A DNA stretch of 64,000 nt, taken from assembly GCF_014947265.1 (NCBI RefSeq), contig NZ_JADCNK010000002.1, positions 248,001 to 312,000 on the forward strand, in the 5' to 3' direction. Position 1 is the first letter of the stretch; the number at the start of each line of letters is the position of its first letter. Shown in pieces: positions 1 to 9,249 of the stretch. Under the pieces are notes generated by a model, which worked only from the letters and a program-made list of their open reading frames with translations, was not told where the DNA came from and did no database searches. A program made the translations under genes and the position numbers. The stretch is from Pedobacter sp014947265 (lineage in GTDB: Bacteria > Bacteroidota > Bacteroidia > Sphingobacteriales > Sphingobacteriaceae).

Positions 1-276
1 TATTAAAAGCTGAGCGGCCAAACCTGTTCCGCAACCCAGATCCAAAACTTTAATTTTTTGTATTTTTTGCTTATCTAGCCAGGCATAAAGATGATTAATA
101 ATGCGGTCAATCTGTTCGGGAAGATTAATCCACATTTCAGCATGGATCTTATCATAATATTTTGCTTCAATATTATGGAAGGTAAGGTTAACCTTTTCAT
201 GAAAATCTTTTATCGAATCCAGATTGGACTTTTGCTCAAAAAGCGGGGTTAAAGATTTGAAAACATCGGTAGTCAT
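1..276 (-). CDS. Class I SAM-dependent methyltransferase, 5' part only
   Basis: The frame opens with ATG at 276 and runs off the left edge without a stop, giving 92 N-terminal residues. Near the cut end it carries VLDLGCGTGLAAQLL, the glycine-rich motif I that binds S-adenosylmethionine in class I methyltransferases. The catalytic and substrate-binding part is outside the window, so the acceptor is unknown. It follows the glycosyltransferase at 316-1455 by 39 bp on the same strand and is probably the next gene of the polysaccharide operon, where such enzymes methylate sugars or cap chains. The family call is firm; the role is inferred from position. Confidence 0.75.
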   Translation of the reverse strand, partial: MTTDVFKSLTPLFEQKSNLDSIKDFHEKVNLTFHNIEAKYYDKIHAEMWINLPEQIDRIINHLYAWLDKQKIQKIKVLDLGCGTGLAAQLLI

Positions 277-315
277 TTTAATTGTGTATTGGCTTTAATT
301 TACTGCTCAATGGGC

Positions 316-1455
316 TCAGTTATTTTCTATTAATAATTTTAGCCTGTTATGGATCTTTACCGGGTTAAAATCCATTTCAGCAAAATATCGACATTGTTTA
401 ACACATGCTGATCTGAAATCCGGATTTTTGAGTTTATTTATGATACTTACCAAATCTGTTTTTGTTTCATTATCAACATAGCTTAACCAAGAATTTTTAA
501 CGGCCCATTTGCCTATTGCTGCAGATTGGGGAGCTATTATAAGTACTGGTATACCTAAATGACAGAATTCGACAAATCTACTTGGAAAGCTGTATCTCGA
601 TCTGATTTCTTCATTTGTATCTGAAGAATAAAAAACAATGATTACATCCGCTTCTTCTACCATGAAGTTGAACAGATCATAGAGTTCTTCAAATTTTTTG
701 TAGAAAGAAATTTTGCTCGCATTCTGTAAAGAATTTTTGTAATCCTGATTAAAAGATCCTATCAGAATGATGTTTGTATGGGTTTCTTCGACTGCTTCAT
801 TAATTTTTTCGACTGTTTTTTCAAAAAAATAGGGTAATAGCATGCCTGAAATGGCAAAATTGAATTTTTCGGATTTTATTCTTTTACTATGAGCTATAAA
901 GGCACCATCAGGTATTGGATAAACAACAGATACATTTTTCCCACCATGAAGAGAGAGCATCTCTTCCATCGGTTCTGAAACCACAAAAAAATGCCTGCAA
1001 TTTTCAATTATTCTGTTGATTTGTTTTCTAGTGAGAATGTTCTCTTTAAAATATCGGTTGAAAATATTATCATCGTGAAAAAAGAGATAAAATGGGATAT
1101 TAGCTTGTTCCGCAAGTAAATAGACCAGGTAACTTACATAGTCTTCTAATAATCCGATTAAAATATCGCCTTTGGTAAAATGAAGCGCTTTGGACAGAGA
1201 TCTTGCTTGTAACCGCGTTCTCATGCTGGTTAAAAACGGAGTCGCTTTTCTTAAGGGCGGGTACCAGAATTTCTTTTCAAGGTTAATTTGCCTGAAGCTG
1301 GTGTTTCCCTTATTAACCGGGCTACAATTAATAAAGGTAACCTGATAACCTTCCTGTTCAAATCGTTTCAAATGCCGGTATAGCACAATACTTCCGCCTG
1401 CGGCATTATTTACCGGATAAAGTGAACTTGAAATAAAAAAAATCCTTTTTTCCAA
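316..1455 (-). CDS. Glycosyltransferase, GT-B fold (GT4-like)
   Basis: This 379-residue protein probably transfers a sugar from a nucleotide donor to the growing polysaccharide at the cytoplasmic face of the membrane. The N-terminus (FFISSSLYPVNNAAGG) looks like the first strand and glycine loop of a GT-B N-domain. The C-terminal part has a donor-site-like stretch (SFPSRFVEFCHLGIPVLI, about residues 288-305). No clear signal peptide or membrane helix is present. The start is a TTG three bases after the stop of the preceding gene; no ATG lies near, and starting later would remove the first beta strand. The donor and acceptor cannot be read from the sequence. Confidence 0.72.
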   Translation of the reverse strand: MEKRIFFISSSLYPVNNAAGGSIVLYRHLKRFEQEGYQVTFINCSPVNKGNTSFRQINLEKKFWYPPLRKATPFLTSMRTRLQARSLSKALHFTKGDILIGLLEDYVSYLVYLLAEQANIPFYLFFHDDNIFNRYFKENILTRKQINRIIENCRHFFVVSEPMEEMLSLHGGKNVSVVYPIPDGAFIAHSKRIKSEKFNFAISGMLLPYFFEKTVEKINEAVEETHTNIILIGSFNQDYKNSLQNASKISFYKKFEELYDLFNFMVEEADVIIVFYSSDTNEEIRSRYSFPSRFVEFCHLGIPVLIIAPQSAAIGKWAVKNSWLSYVDNETKTDLVSIINKLKNPDFRSACVKQCRYFAEMDFNPVKIHNRLKLLIENN

Positions 1456-1458
1456 AAA

Positions 1459-2661
1459 TTATGAAATTTCGTCTACGGCACCCCAGGTTCTTTTGATATG
1501 TTTTACCTTTATAAAAAGAGAATTTAGAGCAGCAATTGTTACTGTTTCGTTATAGGAGATTTCGACAGCCTTTTTTTGATCTCCAATTGACTCTTCGTAG
1601 AGGCTTTTCATTTGAACAAAAATTTCGTTCGGATTTAACGGATCAAAATATCGGGCTGCTTCGCCTAGTTGTTCAACATGTCCGTCTAATCGGCTACAAA
1701 TTACTTTACAGCCCAGGTAGTAGGCTTCAAGTAGTGGCATATTGGTTGGCCCAAGAAAAGTTGGCATTACCAGTGAAATGGCATTTTTGTATAACCATTT
1801 CAGTTGCGGCAGGCTGACCACACCGAGTTGGATAACATTTTTTTCGAGGCCTAAGCTTTGGATGACACTATTAATGTAATCAATATTATTTTGATTTGCT
1901 CCTGTAAATACAAGTTTTACTTTTGGAAAATAAAATATAAATTGTTGGAAGGCAAGTAGCAGATTGTAATGGTTTTTATGTGGCCAATACCTGGCAGGGT
2001 AAATGAAAAACTTGTCATTCGCTAAGATATCTACCTGCTCGGTCGCAATCTGATCTTTTACAATCAGGCCTGGAATCATCGGTATCACGTGAATTCTGTT
2101 GGGATTAACTGGGCAATACCGGATCAGTTCTTTTTTTCCCGACTCAGATTCTGCACAAATAATTAGTGCTTTATTGATATCCCGGTTTAGATTTTCGATT
2201 CTGCTCTCCAGCTTTCCGTGCATACTTACTTCAGGGAAAGCAAACATAGAAATATGGCCAAGATCCCAAAGGGTTGATATGTGCGGAAAATTGTCAATCT
2301 CAATTCCCGGATTGATGTAGTAAATTACTTCAATTCCAGCATGCTTTAAATTGTCAATTAACTTGTTATTGTATTTTTTTTTGATCCTATTGCTTAATTT
2401 AATTCCGAAAAATGGTAGCCGGATACATATGGAGTTGAGTAGTTTCGGCCATCTGGTTCTGTAAATAGGGGTGAGCGACAATGCATTTGACCCGGATTTA
2501 AAGATTTGATCAATATTGTATCCAACAGGAACAATTTCTGTACCTGAAAACGAGGTTTTGGTTAGGATTTCTTGCAATGCTTCCGTATATGCAAATGCAC
2601 CACCATTTGCATAGCTTCCGCCATGGTAATGCCAGATACCTATTTTAAACAATTTTTTCAT
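1459..2661 (-). CDS. Glycosyltransferase family 4
   Basis: The 400-residue product is a GT-B retaining glycosyltransferase. The C-terminal domain shows the GT4 pattern: a domain-opening strand with PARYWPHKNHYNLLLAF (near 223), KLVFTGA, a GLEKNVIQLGVVS segment, and the donor-binding stretch GPTNMPLLEAYYLGCKVI followed by GHVEQLGEAARYFDP. In this family the glutamate of that last loop contacts the nucleotide-sugar. Its ATG at 2661 lies inside the end of the aminotransferase gene, a 17-bp overlap that points to translational coupling. It probably adds one residue of the repeat unit; sugar identity is unknown. Confidence 0.85.
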   Translation of the reverse strand: MKKLFKIGIWHYHGGSYANGGAFAYTEALQEILTKTSFSGTEIVPVGYNIDQIFKSGSNALSLTPIYRTRWPKLLNSICIRLPFFGIKLSNRIKKKYNNKLIDNLKHAGIEVIYYINPGIEIDNFPHISTLWDLGHISMFAFPEVSMHGKLESRIENLNRDINKALIICAESESGKKELIRYCPVNPNRIHVIPMIPGLIVKDQIATEQVDILANDKFFIYPARYWPHKNHYNLLLAFQQFIFYFPKVKLVFTGANQNNIDYINSVIQSLGLEKNVIQLGVVSLPQLKWLYKNAISLVMPTFLGPTNMPLLEAYYLGCKVICSRLDGHVEQLGEAARYFDPLNPNEIFVQMKSLYEESIGDQKKAVEISYNETVTIAALNSLFIKVKHIKRTWGAVDEIS

Positions 2662-3763
2662 GGATGCAGGTTGTTATTGCTGTAAGCTCATCAGTCGTTA
2701 AACCTAATCCGCTGGGTAGATAAAAACCATTTCTGGCCAATTTCTCCGCCACCGGATATTTTTCATTCTTAAATAAGCCCATTTTTTTAAATACAGGTTG
2801 TTCATGCATACACCAGAAAAATGGCCTGGTGCCAATTTTATGTTTTGTTAAGTAATCAATCAAATCTTCTTTTTCACTTTCAGTTGGTGCTACTATTCCG
2901 AAAACCCAATAAATATTTTCTGCATATGATGTACTGGTAAGTGGTAGCTGGTATCCTTTCTGTTTCAAATAAGAAAGGGCGCTATGATAGTTTGACCCCA
3001 TATTGCGCTTGATGCTGATAAATTCTTCTAGTTGTTCCAATTGTGCTAAACCAACTGCAGCCTGCATATTGGTCATCCGGTAATTCCAACCCAATTCATT
3101 ATGGACGAATCTTGGCTCATCTGGTTCAAAGCAAAGATTGCGCAATTTTTTGCATCTGGTGGCAAGATGTTCGTCATCAGTTAGCAACATACCCCCTTCA
3201 CCGGTCGTAATATGTTTATTTGGATAAAAGCTAAAAATACTGATATCGCCAAAACTACCACACATTTTACTGTTATAGGTTTGCCCGTGCATTTCGGCCG
3301 CATCTTCAATTATTTTAAGTTTGTATTTTTTTGCTAAAGCTAATACTGGATCCATATCAACCGGAAGACCATAAATATGCACCACTAAAATTGCCTTAGT
3401 TCGAGCGGTAATCTTGGCTTCGATTTGCGTTACATCCATATTCCAGGTGAGTGGATCACTATCAACCAAAACTGGAATTGCACCTGCCGTAACCACAGAT
3501 TGAGCTGGCGAAATAATTGTAAAAGTGGGCATAATAACCTCATCACCGGCACCAATACCCAAAGCCTTTATGGCGATATCTAATGCTGCCGAACCATTGC
3601 TTACCGCAATTCCATATTTACGATTGTTGTAGGTACTGAAATTCTTTTCAAATGCACCAACGAACGGACCTTCACTACTTATCCACCCAGTACTGATACA
3701 TTCTGAAAGGTACTTTAACTCATTTCCTTTTAATAATGGAGTATTTACCGGAATTGGTTTCAT
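2645..3763 (-). CDS. DegT/DnrJ/EryC1/StrS-family sugar aminotransferase
   Basis: This PLP enzyme of 372 residues is expected to aminate a nucleotide-linked keto-sugar, making an amino sugar for the polysaccharide. It has the family landmarks: SNGSAALDIAIKALGIG for phosphate binding (around 55-70), IIEDAAEMHG with the cofactor aspartate at 154, and SFYPNKHITTGEGG with the Schiff-base lysine at 183. The order and spacing resemble perosamine-synthase-like members (GDP-4-keto-6-deoxymannose 4-aminotransferases), but substrate choice in this family is not safely predicted by eye. It sits three bases after a methyltransferase gene and overlaps the next glycosyltransferase. Confidence 0.88.
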   Translation of the reverse strand: MKPIPVNTPLLKGNELKYLSECISTGWISSEGPFVGAFEKNFSTYNNRKYGIAVSNGSAALDIAIKALGIGAGDEVIMPTFTIISPAQSVVTAGAIPVLVDSDPLTWNMDVTQIEAKITARTKAILVVHIYGLPVDMDPVLALAKKYKLKIIEDAAEMHGQTYNSKMCGSFGDISIFSFYPNKHITTGEGGMLLTDDEHLATRCKKLRNLCFEPDEPRFVHNELGWNYRMTNMQAAVGLAQLEQLEEFISIKRNMGSNYHSALSYLKQKGYQLPLTSTSYAENIYWVFGIVAPTESEKEDLIDYLTKHKIGTRPFFWCMHEQPVFKKMGLFKNEKYPVAEKLARNGFYLPSGLGLTTDELTAITTCIHEKIV

Positions 3764-3766
3764 GAA

Positions 3767-4519
3767 TTAATTTTTTTTAAGGACATAGGCAACTCCCCAC
3801 GTCAAATTTGAGGGTACATTCTTTGTTAAGAATTCTTCACTTTTTAAAATTTCAAAGCCTGTACTGTAAGCTAATAGGTCGATTTCATTTTTGCAAAAAT
3901 GTCGCATTGGATGAATTTCCTTAAAAGAAAGTTGTGTCTGATCTTTTAATGAACTTACTTCTATATCGTAGTTTACTTCAACAATATTTTCTTCACTAAA
4001 GATAGATGGTGTTGCTCTTCGGATAATTTGAATCTGATCATTGCTTAATTTTTTAATCCGCTCTTCTGGTACCTGGGATACAACTGCTGGTGTATGCCAA
4101 ACATCGAAAATAAACAGTCCGCCATCACAGAGTGACTCATGAACAAGTTGAAAAGTTCTGATCAAACTTGAATTGTCAGTTAGATAGCTAATTACATGAA
4201 AAAGCGATAGTGCAATTTCAAACTTCTGATCGACTTTAAAATTAGAGATGTTAGCTTTTTGGAACCTCAGTCTGGTATTTTCATTTTGTCTTGCAATGTT
4301 GAGCATATCTTCACTGAGTTCGATTCCCAATACTGAAAACCCATTTTCTGCAAAGACTGATGCATGTTTTCCTGTGCCACATCCTAATTCAATAATATTT
4401 TGGGCATTAGGGAAGTATTCTTGAATGAGCTCGATTATATAAGCTGCTTCCGCAGGATAATCTTTATCATAATACAGTAGGTTATAATACTGACTGTAAA
4501 GTTTAAAGTTTTCGATCAT
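3767..4519 (-). CDS. Class I SAM-dependent methyltransferase
   Basis: The protein has 250 residues and opens its Rossmann domain with NIIELGCGTGKHASVF (motif I, about 41-56), followed by the acidic end of strand 2 (GIELSEDML) and a later GGLFIFDVWHTP segment typical of motif III. It resembles enzymes that act on sugars or small metabolites in O-antigen and antibiotic clusters. Its ATG shares one base with the stop of the cupin gene (TAATG), so the two are probably co-translated. A likely role is O- or N-methylation of an amino sugar made by the neighbouring aminotransferase, but the acceptor is a guess. Confidence 0.82.
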   Translation of the reverse strand: MIENFKLYSQYYNLLYYDKDYPAEAAYIIELIQEYFPNAQNIIELGCGTGKHASVFAENGFSVLGIELSEDMLNIARQNENTRLRFQKANISNFKVDQKFEIALSLFHVISYLTDNSSLIRTFQLVHESLCDGGLFIFDVWHTPAVVSQVPEERIKKLSNDQIQIIRRATPSIFSEENIVEVNYDIEVSSLKDQTQLSFKEIHPMRHFCKNEIDLLAYSTGFEILKSEEFLTKNVPSNLTWGVAYVLKKN

Positions 4520-4938
4520 TATTTGATATTTTTAAGAATGGGGTCGAAATGCACTTTGTCTTCGTCGCCGCAGTACGGACCTTGTTTAATTTCTATGAGC
4601 TCTGATGACTCTAACATTTCAAAGCCGTGCCCACCTGCAGCAAGTAAAATTACATCTCCCGTTTCCACCGTCCTGCTCTCGACATAAACCTGGTCATCAT
4701 TGTAAAAATCTACACGTACTTTACCTGCTTTAACGTATAGCACTTCCTGTGTAAGGGTTACTTTTCGTTCTACAAGCTTGTGCACATGCGGGGGTATAAT
4801 ATAACCTTTAGGCCGGTTCATGTACCCCAACTGTTGCGAATAGTCTTCTGGGGTGAAGAAAGTTATCCCTTCTTTATGAAAATTTGACCTTATGATTAGT
4901 GCGAGTAACAGTCCATTTATGGTAATGCTTTCTATCAT
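4519..4938 (-). CDS. Cupin-domain protein
   Basis: A small protein of 139 residues with a single cupin barrel. The first cupin motif appears as PPHVHKLVERKVTLTQEVLYVKAG, giving likely metal or ligand residues H51, H53 and E65, and the second motif as GDVILLAAGGHGFEML with H104. In polysaccharide clusters single-cupin proteins are often sugar isomerases or epimerases, or bind nucleotide-sugar. I could not match it to the FdtA/WxcM or RmlC signatures, so no reaction is assigned. It is tied by a one-base overlap to the downstream methyltransferase and lies two bases after the gene at 4941-5897. Confidence 0.7.
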   Translation of the reverse strand: MIESITINGLLLALIIRSNFHKEGITFFTPEDYSQQLGYMNRPKGYIIPPHVHKLVERKVTLTQEVLYVKAGKVRVDFYNDDQVYVESRTVETGDVILLAAGGHGFEMLESSELIEIKQGPYCGDEDKVHFDPILKNIK

Positions 4939-4940
4939 AG

Positions 4941-5897
4941 TTAAGCTTGATTAAAAATAAATTTACTTCTTTCAGTACTTAATGAATTGATCTTTTTTTT
5001 GAAGATTTTTGAGATCAATTTTCGCGCAATTCTATTAAGTAGATTAACAACTTTTATGTTTGTCCATTTACGTATCGGACCAATTTTGCAAGTGATCATT
5101 AACTTACGGTAAAAGGAAATGTTAGACTTATTTATAGATATGTTTTTTGACCCGGCCCCGTAATGAATAAAATTTGCCTGGTATTTATTGGGGAGGTGGT
5201 AAAATTTTTTGCCTGGTATTTTTCTTAATTCATTTTGAAAATATGCGGCGGAATCAAATGCGTGTACCTCGCCATCACGGATTTCTTCGTAATAAAAGTG
5301 AGATCTTTTGGATAGCTCAAATGCTTCCTTTTTATAAATACAAAACCAGGTATGGTTTCGTTCGTACAAATGCATGTTTCTACTAGAATAACTATCGAAA
5401 CAAAATGCAGTTTCATTGTAACAGGTACTGGCGAATAAACAATCCGGATTTTGCAAAGCGAGCAGCAGATGAAAGTAAAATTCTGCGTCTAATACTTCAA
5501 AATCTGCATCAACAGTTGCAATGTAATCTGTGTTAAATTTGGGAAGTTCTGAGGTCCAGAGTTCATCATAATTTTCGTTAATATCATCCCTCACACGATC
5601 AATTCCTTCAGGAGAAGAAATCGTTTCACCAGCAACAAAATTTTTAGTCCTTATTTTTTCTGTATTGTCAAAGATCTGAACATAAGGATATGCTGCCCAT
5701 TTTACTGCATATTCATTAAGATTTTCTGGGGTGAGGGCATTCAAATAAATGAATAATTTAAAATGTTGTTTTTCAGAATGATTAAGCCTGTCGTATATTT
5801 TTTTAAAACTTTTAACACCATAATCTCCAAACATGCAGTCCCGGTTGGTTACCAACATAAAAAACGTAATGGACTTTCGCATTATGCTATCTTTCAT
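4941..5897 (-). CDS. Putative glycosyltransferase, GT-A-like, family not recognised
   Basis: The product has 318 residues. A hydrophobic strand leads to TVDADFEVLDAEFYFHLLLAL (about 168-188), which resembles the DXD metal and nucleotide-sugar motif of GT-A enzymes. A basic stretch near the C-terminus (KLISKIFKKK) may touch the membrane. I do not recognise a named family. The ATG at 5897 directly abuts the stop of the preceding GT2 gene with no gap. A second in-frame ATG five codons in is equally possible, because neither has a visible ribosome-binding site. Context supports a role in building the same glycan. Confidence 0.55.
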   Translation of the reverse strand: MKDSIMRKSITFFMLVTNRDCMFGDYGVKSFKKIYDRLNHSEKQHFKLFIYLNALTPENLNEYAVKWAAYPYVQIFDNTEKIRTKNFVAGETISSPEGIDRVRDDINENYDELWTSELPKFNTDYIATVDADFEVLDAEFYFHLLLALQNPDCLFASTCYNETAFCFDSYSSRNMHLYERNHTWFCIYKKEAFELSKRSHFYYEEIRDGEVHAFDSAAYFQNELRKIPGKKFYHLPNKYQANFIHYGAGSKNISINKSNISFYRKLMITCKIGPIRKWTNIKVVNLLNRIARKLISKIFKKKINSLSTERSKFIFNQA

Positions 5898-6869
5898 TTA
5901 GTTGGTTTGTTCAATCCAGTTATCTCTCAATACAAGATCTCTCATACGATGTCTGGTCATCAACTTGATGTCGTAAGCAATGCGGTTGCTGTGATAAAAA
6001 GCCTGGGCCATTGTAATTCTCCAATTATCTTTGGCTCTTATGAAGTGCCAAGGTGTAGCTAAGGATTTATATAAAACAGCAATAAAATTATTAAGAATGT
6101 TGGCGAACAGTTTTGAATTATTCAACCCATTGGCAGCCCTGTAAATTGTAAAACTGTCGCAATTGGCCTGGTTTGCAAATCTTTTATTTAAATAACTTTG
6201 CGTCATCCTGCTTTTTGGAATAATATGGTTAATGACAGATAAACCATTGTAGGCCTGCAGATAACCCAGATCAAGAATCTTTATGGATAGCCCTGTTTCT
6301 CCATCTCCTATCCATTCGCCTTTGGTATTTTCTGGGTTAAAGCCCCCGGCCTTTATTATTGCTTCTTTTAAAATTGCTTCATGACAGCTAAAAATATTAA
6401 TCATTTGATCGGAAATGATTAACGGAGTTTCATCTAGATTTAGGCTCAAGTGAGCATTTAAGCAGTATTTTAATACCCAGTCTGGAGGATGAATATCCCA
6501 TTTTGGCAGTACCCGCCCACTTACTACTGCAATTTTATCGTTCAGTTCGAAAGTTTGGACCAGGTTCGTTAACAAATCAGGTTCCGCAATCATGTCGTCA
6601 TCTGTATAATATAATACTTCACCTTTTGCGTATTTTATTGCAGAATTGCGTGCATAATGAACACCTTGCCTTGGTTCCTCGAAATACTTTATTATTGGGT
6701 ATTTTTCAGACAATTCTTTTACTACCGCTAATGTATTGTCTGTTGAGTTATTATCAATTACAATAATTTCGAGCATATTAGGATAGTTTTGTGTTACAAA
6801 GCTTTCCAGGGTTAATTTTATGAAAAAATCTCTGTTATAGGTCGGAATAATAACTGAAACAGTTTTCAT
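5898..6869 (-). CDS. Glycosyltransferase family 2
   Basis: A 323-residue inverting GT-A glycosyltransferase. The N-terminus gives the classic GT2 order: VSVIIPTYNRDFFIKLTLES, then EIIVIDNNSTDNTLAVV, then RQGVHYARNSAIKYAKGE and YYTDDDMIAEPDLL with the DXD-type metal motif near residue 92. A later GEWIGDGETGLSIKI stretch matches the ED-type acceptor and catalytic loop. It has no obvious transmembrane helices and probably works at the inner face of the membrane on a lipid-linked acceptor. It lies 28 bp after the GT11 gene in the same operon. Confidence 0.87.
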   Translation of the reverse strand: MKTVSVIIPTYNRDFFIKLTLESFVTQNYPNMLEIIVIDNNSTDNTLAVVKELSEKYPIIKYFEEPRQGVHYARNSAIKYAKGEVLYYTDDDMIAEPDLLTNLVQTFELNDKIAVVSGRVLPKWDIHPPDWVLKYCLNAHLSLNLDETPLIISDQMINIFSCHEAILKEAIIKAGGFNPENTKGEWIGDGETGLSIKILDLGYLQAYNGLSVINHIIPKSRMTQSYLNKRFANQANCDSFTIYRAANGLNNSKLFANILNNFIAVLYKSLATPWHFIRAKDNWRITMAQAFYHSNRIAYDIKLMTRHRMRDLVLRDNWIEQTN

Positions 6870-6897
6870 TTTTTAATTTGTGTAAATATGCAAACCA

Positions 6898-7746
6898 TTA
6901 TACTGGGATGAGATTCCAGTTATCTAATAAAATATTGCAAGGAGATTCTATTTTTCCAGAATCTGGAAACCATTTGTTTGGTGCATACACAGGTGCATTT
7001 TTAACATTTAAATAAGCCCCCCACCAACTAAAAGTACTATTGGAAATGATACAAATGTCTGCCTGCATTAAAAACTGAAAATCGATAATTTCCGTTGATC
7101 GGGAAATATATTTTTTATTCAGGTATCCAAATTCGGACTCTAAAAAATCTGTATCGTCGCTAATTAATATGTAATAATTGTTTTCGCTTTCAATGGCCGA
7201 AATTGCATTGTGATAATATTCTGCTGGTAATTGTATGTCATAGTGAAAATAGTCCGATCGTCTAACATGCATAACCACATATTTGTATCCCTGGGGCAGA
7301 TTGTTAAATATATTTCTAAAATCTGTCTGATATTTTTCTTTAATAACAAATTTGGCTTTTATTTCTTCTTTACAGTCAGCGAAATAATACTCCGATTGGA
7401 AAAAGCCGGTAAATAATTTCCGATTGTTCAGTTTTAAGCGCTCCAGCTGCGGCTCCAACTGATCTGATATATATACTTCTTCATAATTTAGGATTTTTTT
7501 TAACAACGCATAAAATTTTTGTTTGAGATAAACTGAAAAAAAATCATCAAACCCTTTTAAAGAAAATATCGTTTGATCTAAGTAATAGAAGATATCTTTT
7601 GTTTGTGCAAAATATTTGGGAATAAATAAAGATTGCAGTCTCCTGTCAAAATAAAACCTCGAATTTAGTTTTTTAGCGGTAGCATAAGCAAAGGCATACT
7701 GGAATAACTGGTTTCCCAATCTACCTTGTAATTCAACACTAATCAT
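6898..7746 (-). CDS. Alpha-1,2-fucosyltransferase-like protein (GT11)
   Basis: The 282-residue protein begins MISVELQGRLGNQLFQYAFAYATAK, the opening signature of GT11 enzymes. It carries MHVRRSDYF near residue 157, the HxRRxD donor motif that binds GDP-fucose, and ISNSTFSWWGAYL toward the end, the third conserved GT11 block. The family adds fucose in alpha-1,2 linkage to a galactose-like acceptor. If this reading holds, the polysaccharide contains a 6-deoxyhexose branch or cap, but no GDP-fucose synthesis genes lie in the window. The start overlaps the end of the DUF268 gene by eight bases. Confidence 0.88.
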   Translation of the reverse strand: MISVELQGRLGNQLFQYAFAYATAKKLNSRFYFDRRLQSLFIPKYFAQTKDIFYYLDQTIFSLKGFDDFFSVYLKQKFYALLKKILNYEEVYISDQLEPQLERLKLNNRKLFTGFFQSEYYFADCKEEIKAKFVIKEKYQTDFRNIFNNLPQGYKYVVMHVRRSDYFHYDIQLPAEYYHNAISAIESENNYYILISDDTDFLESEFGYLNKKYISRSTEIIDFQFLMQADICIISNSTFSWWGAYLNVKNAPVYAPNKWFPDSGKIESPCNILLDNWNLIPV

Positions 7747-8530
7747 TTAAACGTTTTTTAAACCAAAAACAGCCACAGCCCCAGCTTTGCTCATCTGCTT
7801 GTTTTTTGCTGGCATTTCTAATCATACCAATATTTTCAAACTTATCAGGGATCAGAGAAAACTCAATAAGTTCGAGTTTTGAAAAGTAAGAGATAATCTG
7901 ATCATATGCGTAAATACGATGTGCGTTAAATGCTATTTTAGCTTTGCCAATCGGAGTAACTATAAGTAAATCTCCATTAACAGCCAATACCCTAACCAAT
8001 TCGTTAATTGCCTTGAGGTCGCCATCATAATCAATTTCGTCTCCATATCTTCCCAGTCCAATATGCTCAAGTGTATGCATGCATGATAAAGAGTCGATCG
8101 TATTACTTCTGAATGGCAATTGTGTTAAATCGGCATGTTTGGTATCTAGTCCCTCCAGCTTAATTTCCGCAGGCCTGTAATCATAAAATTCTACGGGTAT
8201 AAATGCAGATACTATGGTGCTAAAGTGTAAGATTGAAGAAATATCGACGTGTTTTTTGGGTTGGGTTTTCGCTAAAATTCTCGCTGCCCATGCAGGATGA
8301 TAAGTATAGTGAGGTTCAATTTCGGTGATAGATGTTCGGTCATCTAATAATGGGTAATGATCGTAATTTTGATTGAATCTGAGATTAGTATTTCCTTCAC
8401 TCAGCCGAAAATTAGCTAAGTCTGAATTAAAAGTTTCCACTTTTTTTCTAAACAATTTTCTTAAAGTGAAATAACCATACAGTTTTCCTACTGCAGTATA
8501 ACGAAGTTTATTTTTAATTTTTCTTAACAA
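7739..8530 (-). CDS. DUF268-family protein, methyltransferase-like
   Basis: The 263-residue product contains SCMHTLEHIGLGRYGDEIDYDGD and a GDLLIVTPIGKAKIAFNAHRIY segment, which I recognise as the core of the DUF268 family. Members look like divergent class I methyltransferases and are common in O-antigen and capsule loci, but their reaction is not established. The start is a TTG at 8530; the frame is open further up, with no ATG, to the end of the preceding gene. The N-terminal 40 residues are basic (RKIKNKLRY, LRKLFRKK). It overlaps the GT11 gene by eight bases. Confidence 0.68.
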   Translation of the reverse strand: MLRKIKNKLRYTAVGKLYGYFTLRKLFRKKVETFNSDLANFRLSEGNTNLRFNQNYDHYPLLDDRTSITEIEPHYTYHPAWAARILAKTQPKKHVDISSILHFSTIVSAFIPVEFYDYRPAEIKLEGLDTKHADLTQLPFRSNTIDSLSCMHTLEHIGLGRYGDEIDYDGDLKAINELVRVLAVNGDLLIVTPIGKAKIAFNAHRIYAYDQIISYFSKLELIEFSLIPDKFENIGMIRNASKKQADEQSWGCGCFWFKKRLND

Positions 8531-8561
8531 TTTTTTCTTTGATAATTTTTTAAGGAAAAGT

Positions 8562-9248
8562 TTATTTTTTCCGGGTTATTATTGTTGATATTTTATGCCT
8601 GATTTTTCTAACAATTTGGTTTTTGATTGAAGGCATTGGCACTACATCAACTTTTAAATCTTCTGTAGCCAGGTTTTGAAGCAGAATACTAAATTCGTGC
8701 TTGTAGGATTTTGGAACGGCGAGTATAATATCGTTAAATACATAAATTTGACGTTCGGGTGTAAGTGCTTGCATGATTTCAGCAAGATCAGGATAATCTG
8801 TTAACGAATGCGGATGATGAGGTGGGGATAAAAATAAGCGAGCATCATCAATCATGATAAACAATTTGTCGAACAGATGTTTAAACCTGTTAATGATTTC
8901 CAACTCAACTAATAAGGGGCATTGATCTTTTTCTCCAAAAGAATGGTCACCACACCAATGTGCATCGAGCCATAAAATGGCGTTATTTACTTTTGGAAGG
9001 AGATCTGGAAGTATACTTTTTGTATCGCCAAATAAAAGATTTACATTTTCCCTTGATTTTAGTCTTTCTTTAGTATAGTTATACCAATGTTCAGAAAATT
9101 CAATTGAATATACATTTTTGAAAACATCAGCTGACCATTCTGTAGTACCGCCTTGGTAGGTGCCGGTTTCTATAAAGTTGGTAATTTGATATTTTTCTTT
9201 TATAAATTTAACAAGCCTTTTATCAGGCCCCATTGTTATCGATCCCAT
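8562..9248 (-). CDS. SAM-dependent methyltransferase-like protein of polysaccharide loci
   Basis: A 228-residue protein with FIETGTYQGGTTEWSADVF (about 22-40) in place of a classical motif I, then VYSIEFSEHWYNYTKERL and AILWLDAHWCGDHSFGE. This pattern is found in a group of Rossmann-fold proteins annotated as class I methyltransferases in lipopolysaccharide and exopolysaccharide clusters. The substrate is unknown. The start ATG at 9248 lies one base after the wzt stop; a second ATG follows four codons later. Position after the ABC exporter suggests chain modification, possibly terminal capping, which in some ABC-exported glycans sets chain length. That link is an inference. Confidence 0.66.
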   Translation of the reverse strand: MGSITMGPDKRLVKFIKEKYQITNFIETGTYQGGTTEWSADVFKNVYSIEFSEHWYNYTKERLKSRENVNLLFGDTKSILPDLLPKVNNAILWLDAHWCGDHSFGEKDQCPLLVELEIINRFKHLFDKLFIMIDDARLFLSPPHHPHSLTDYPDLAEIMQALTPERQIYVFNDIILAVPKSYKHEFSILLQNLATEDLKVDVVPMPSIKNQIVRKIRHKISTIITRKK

Positions 9249-9249
9249 T

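Noticed and set aside
1536..1817. A plus-strand frame inside the GT4 gene
   Set aside because: It is antisense to a GT4 donor-binding region with clear motifs and is best explained as a shadow.
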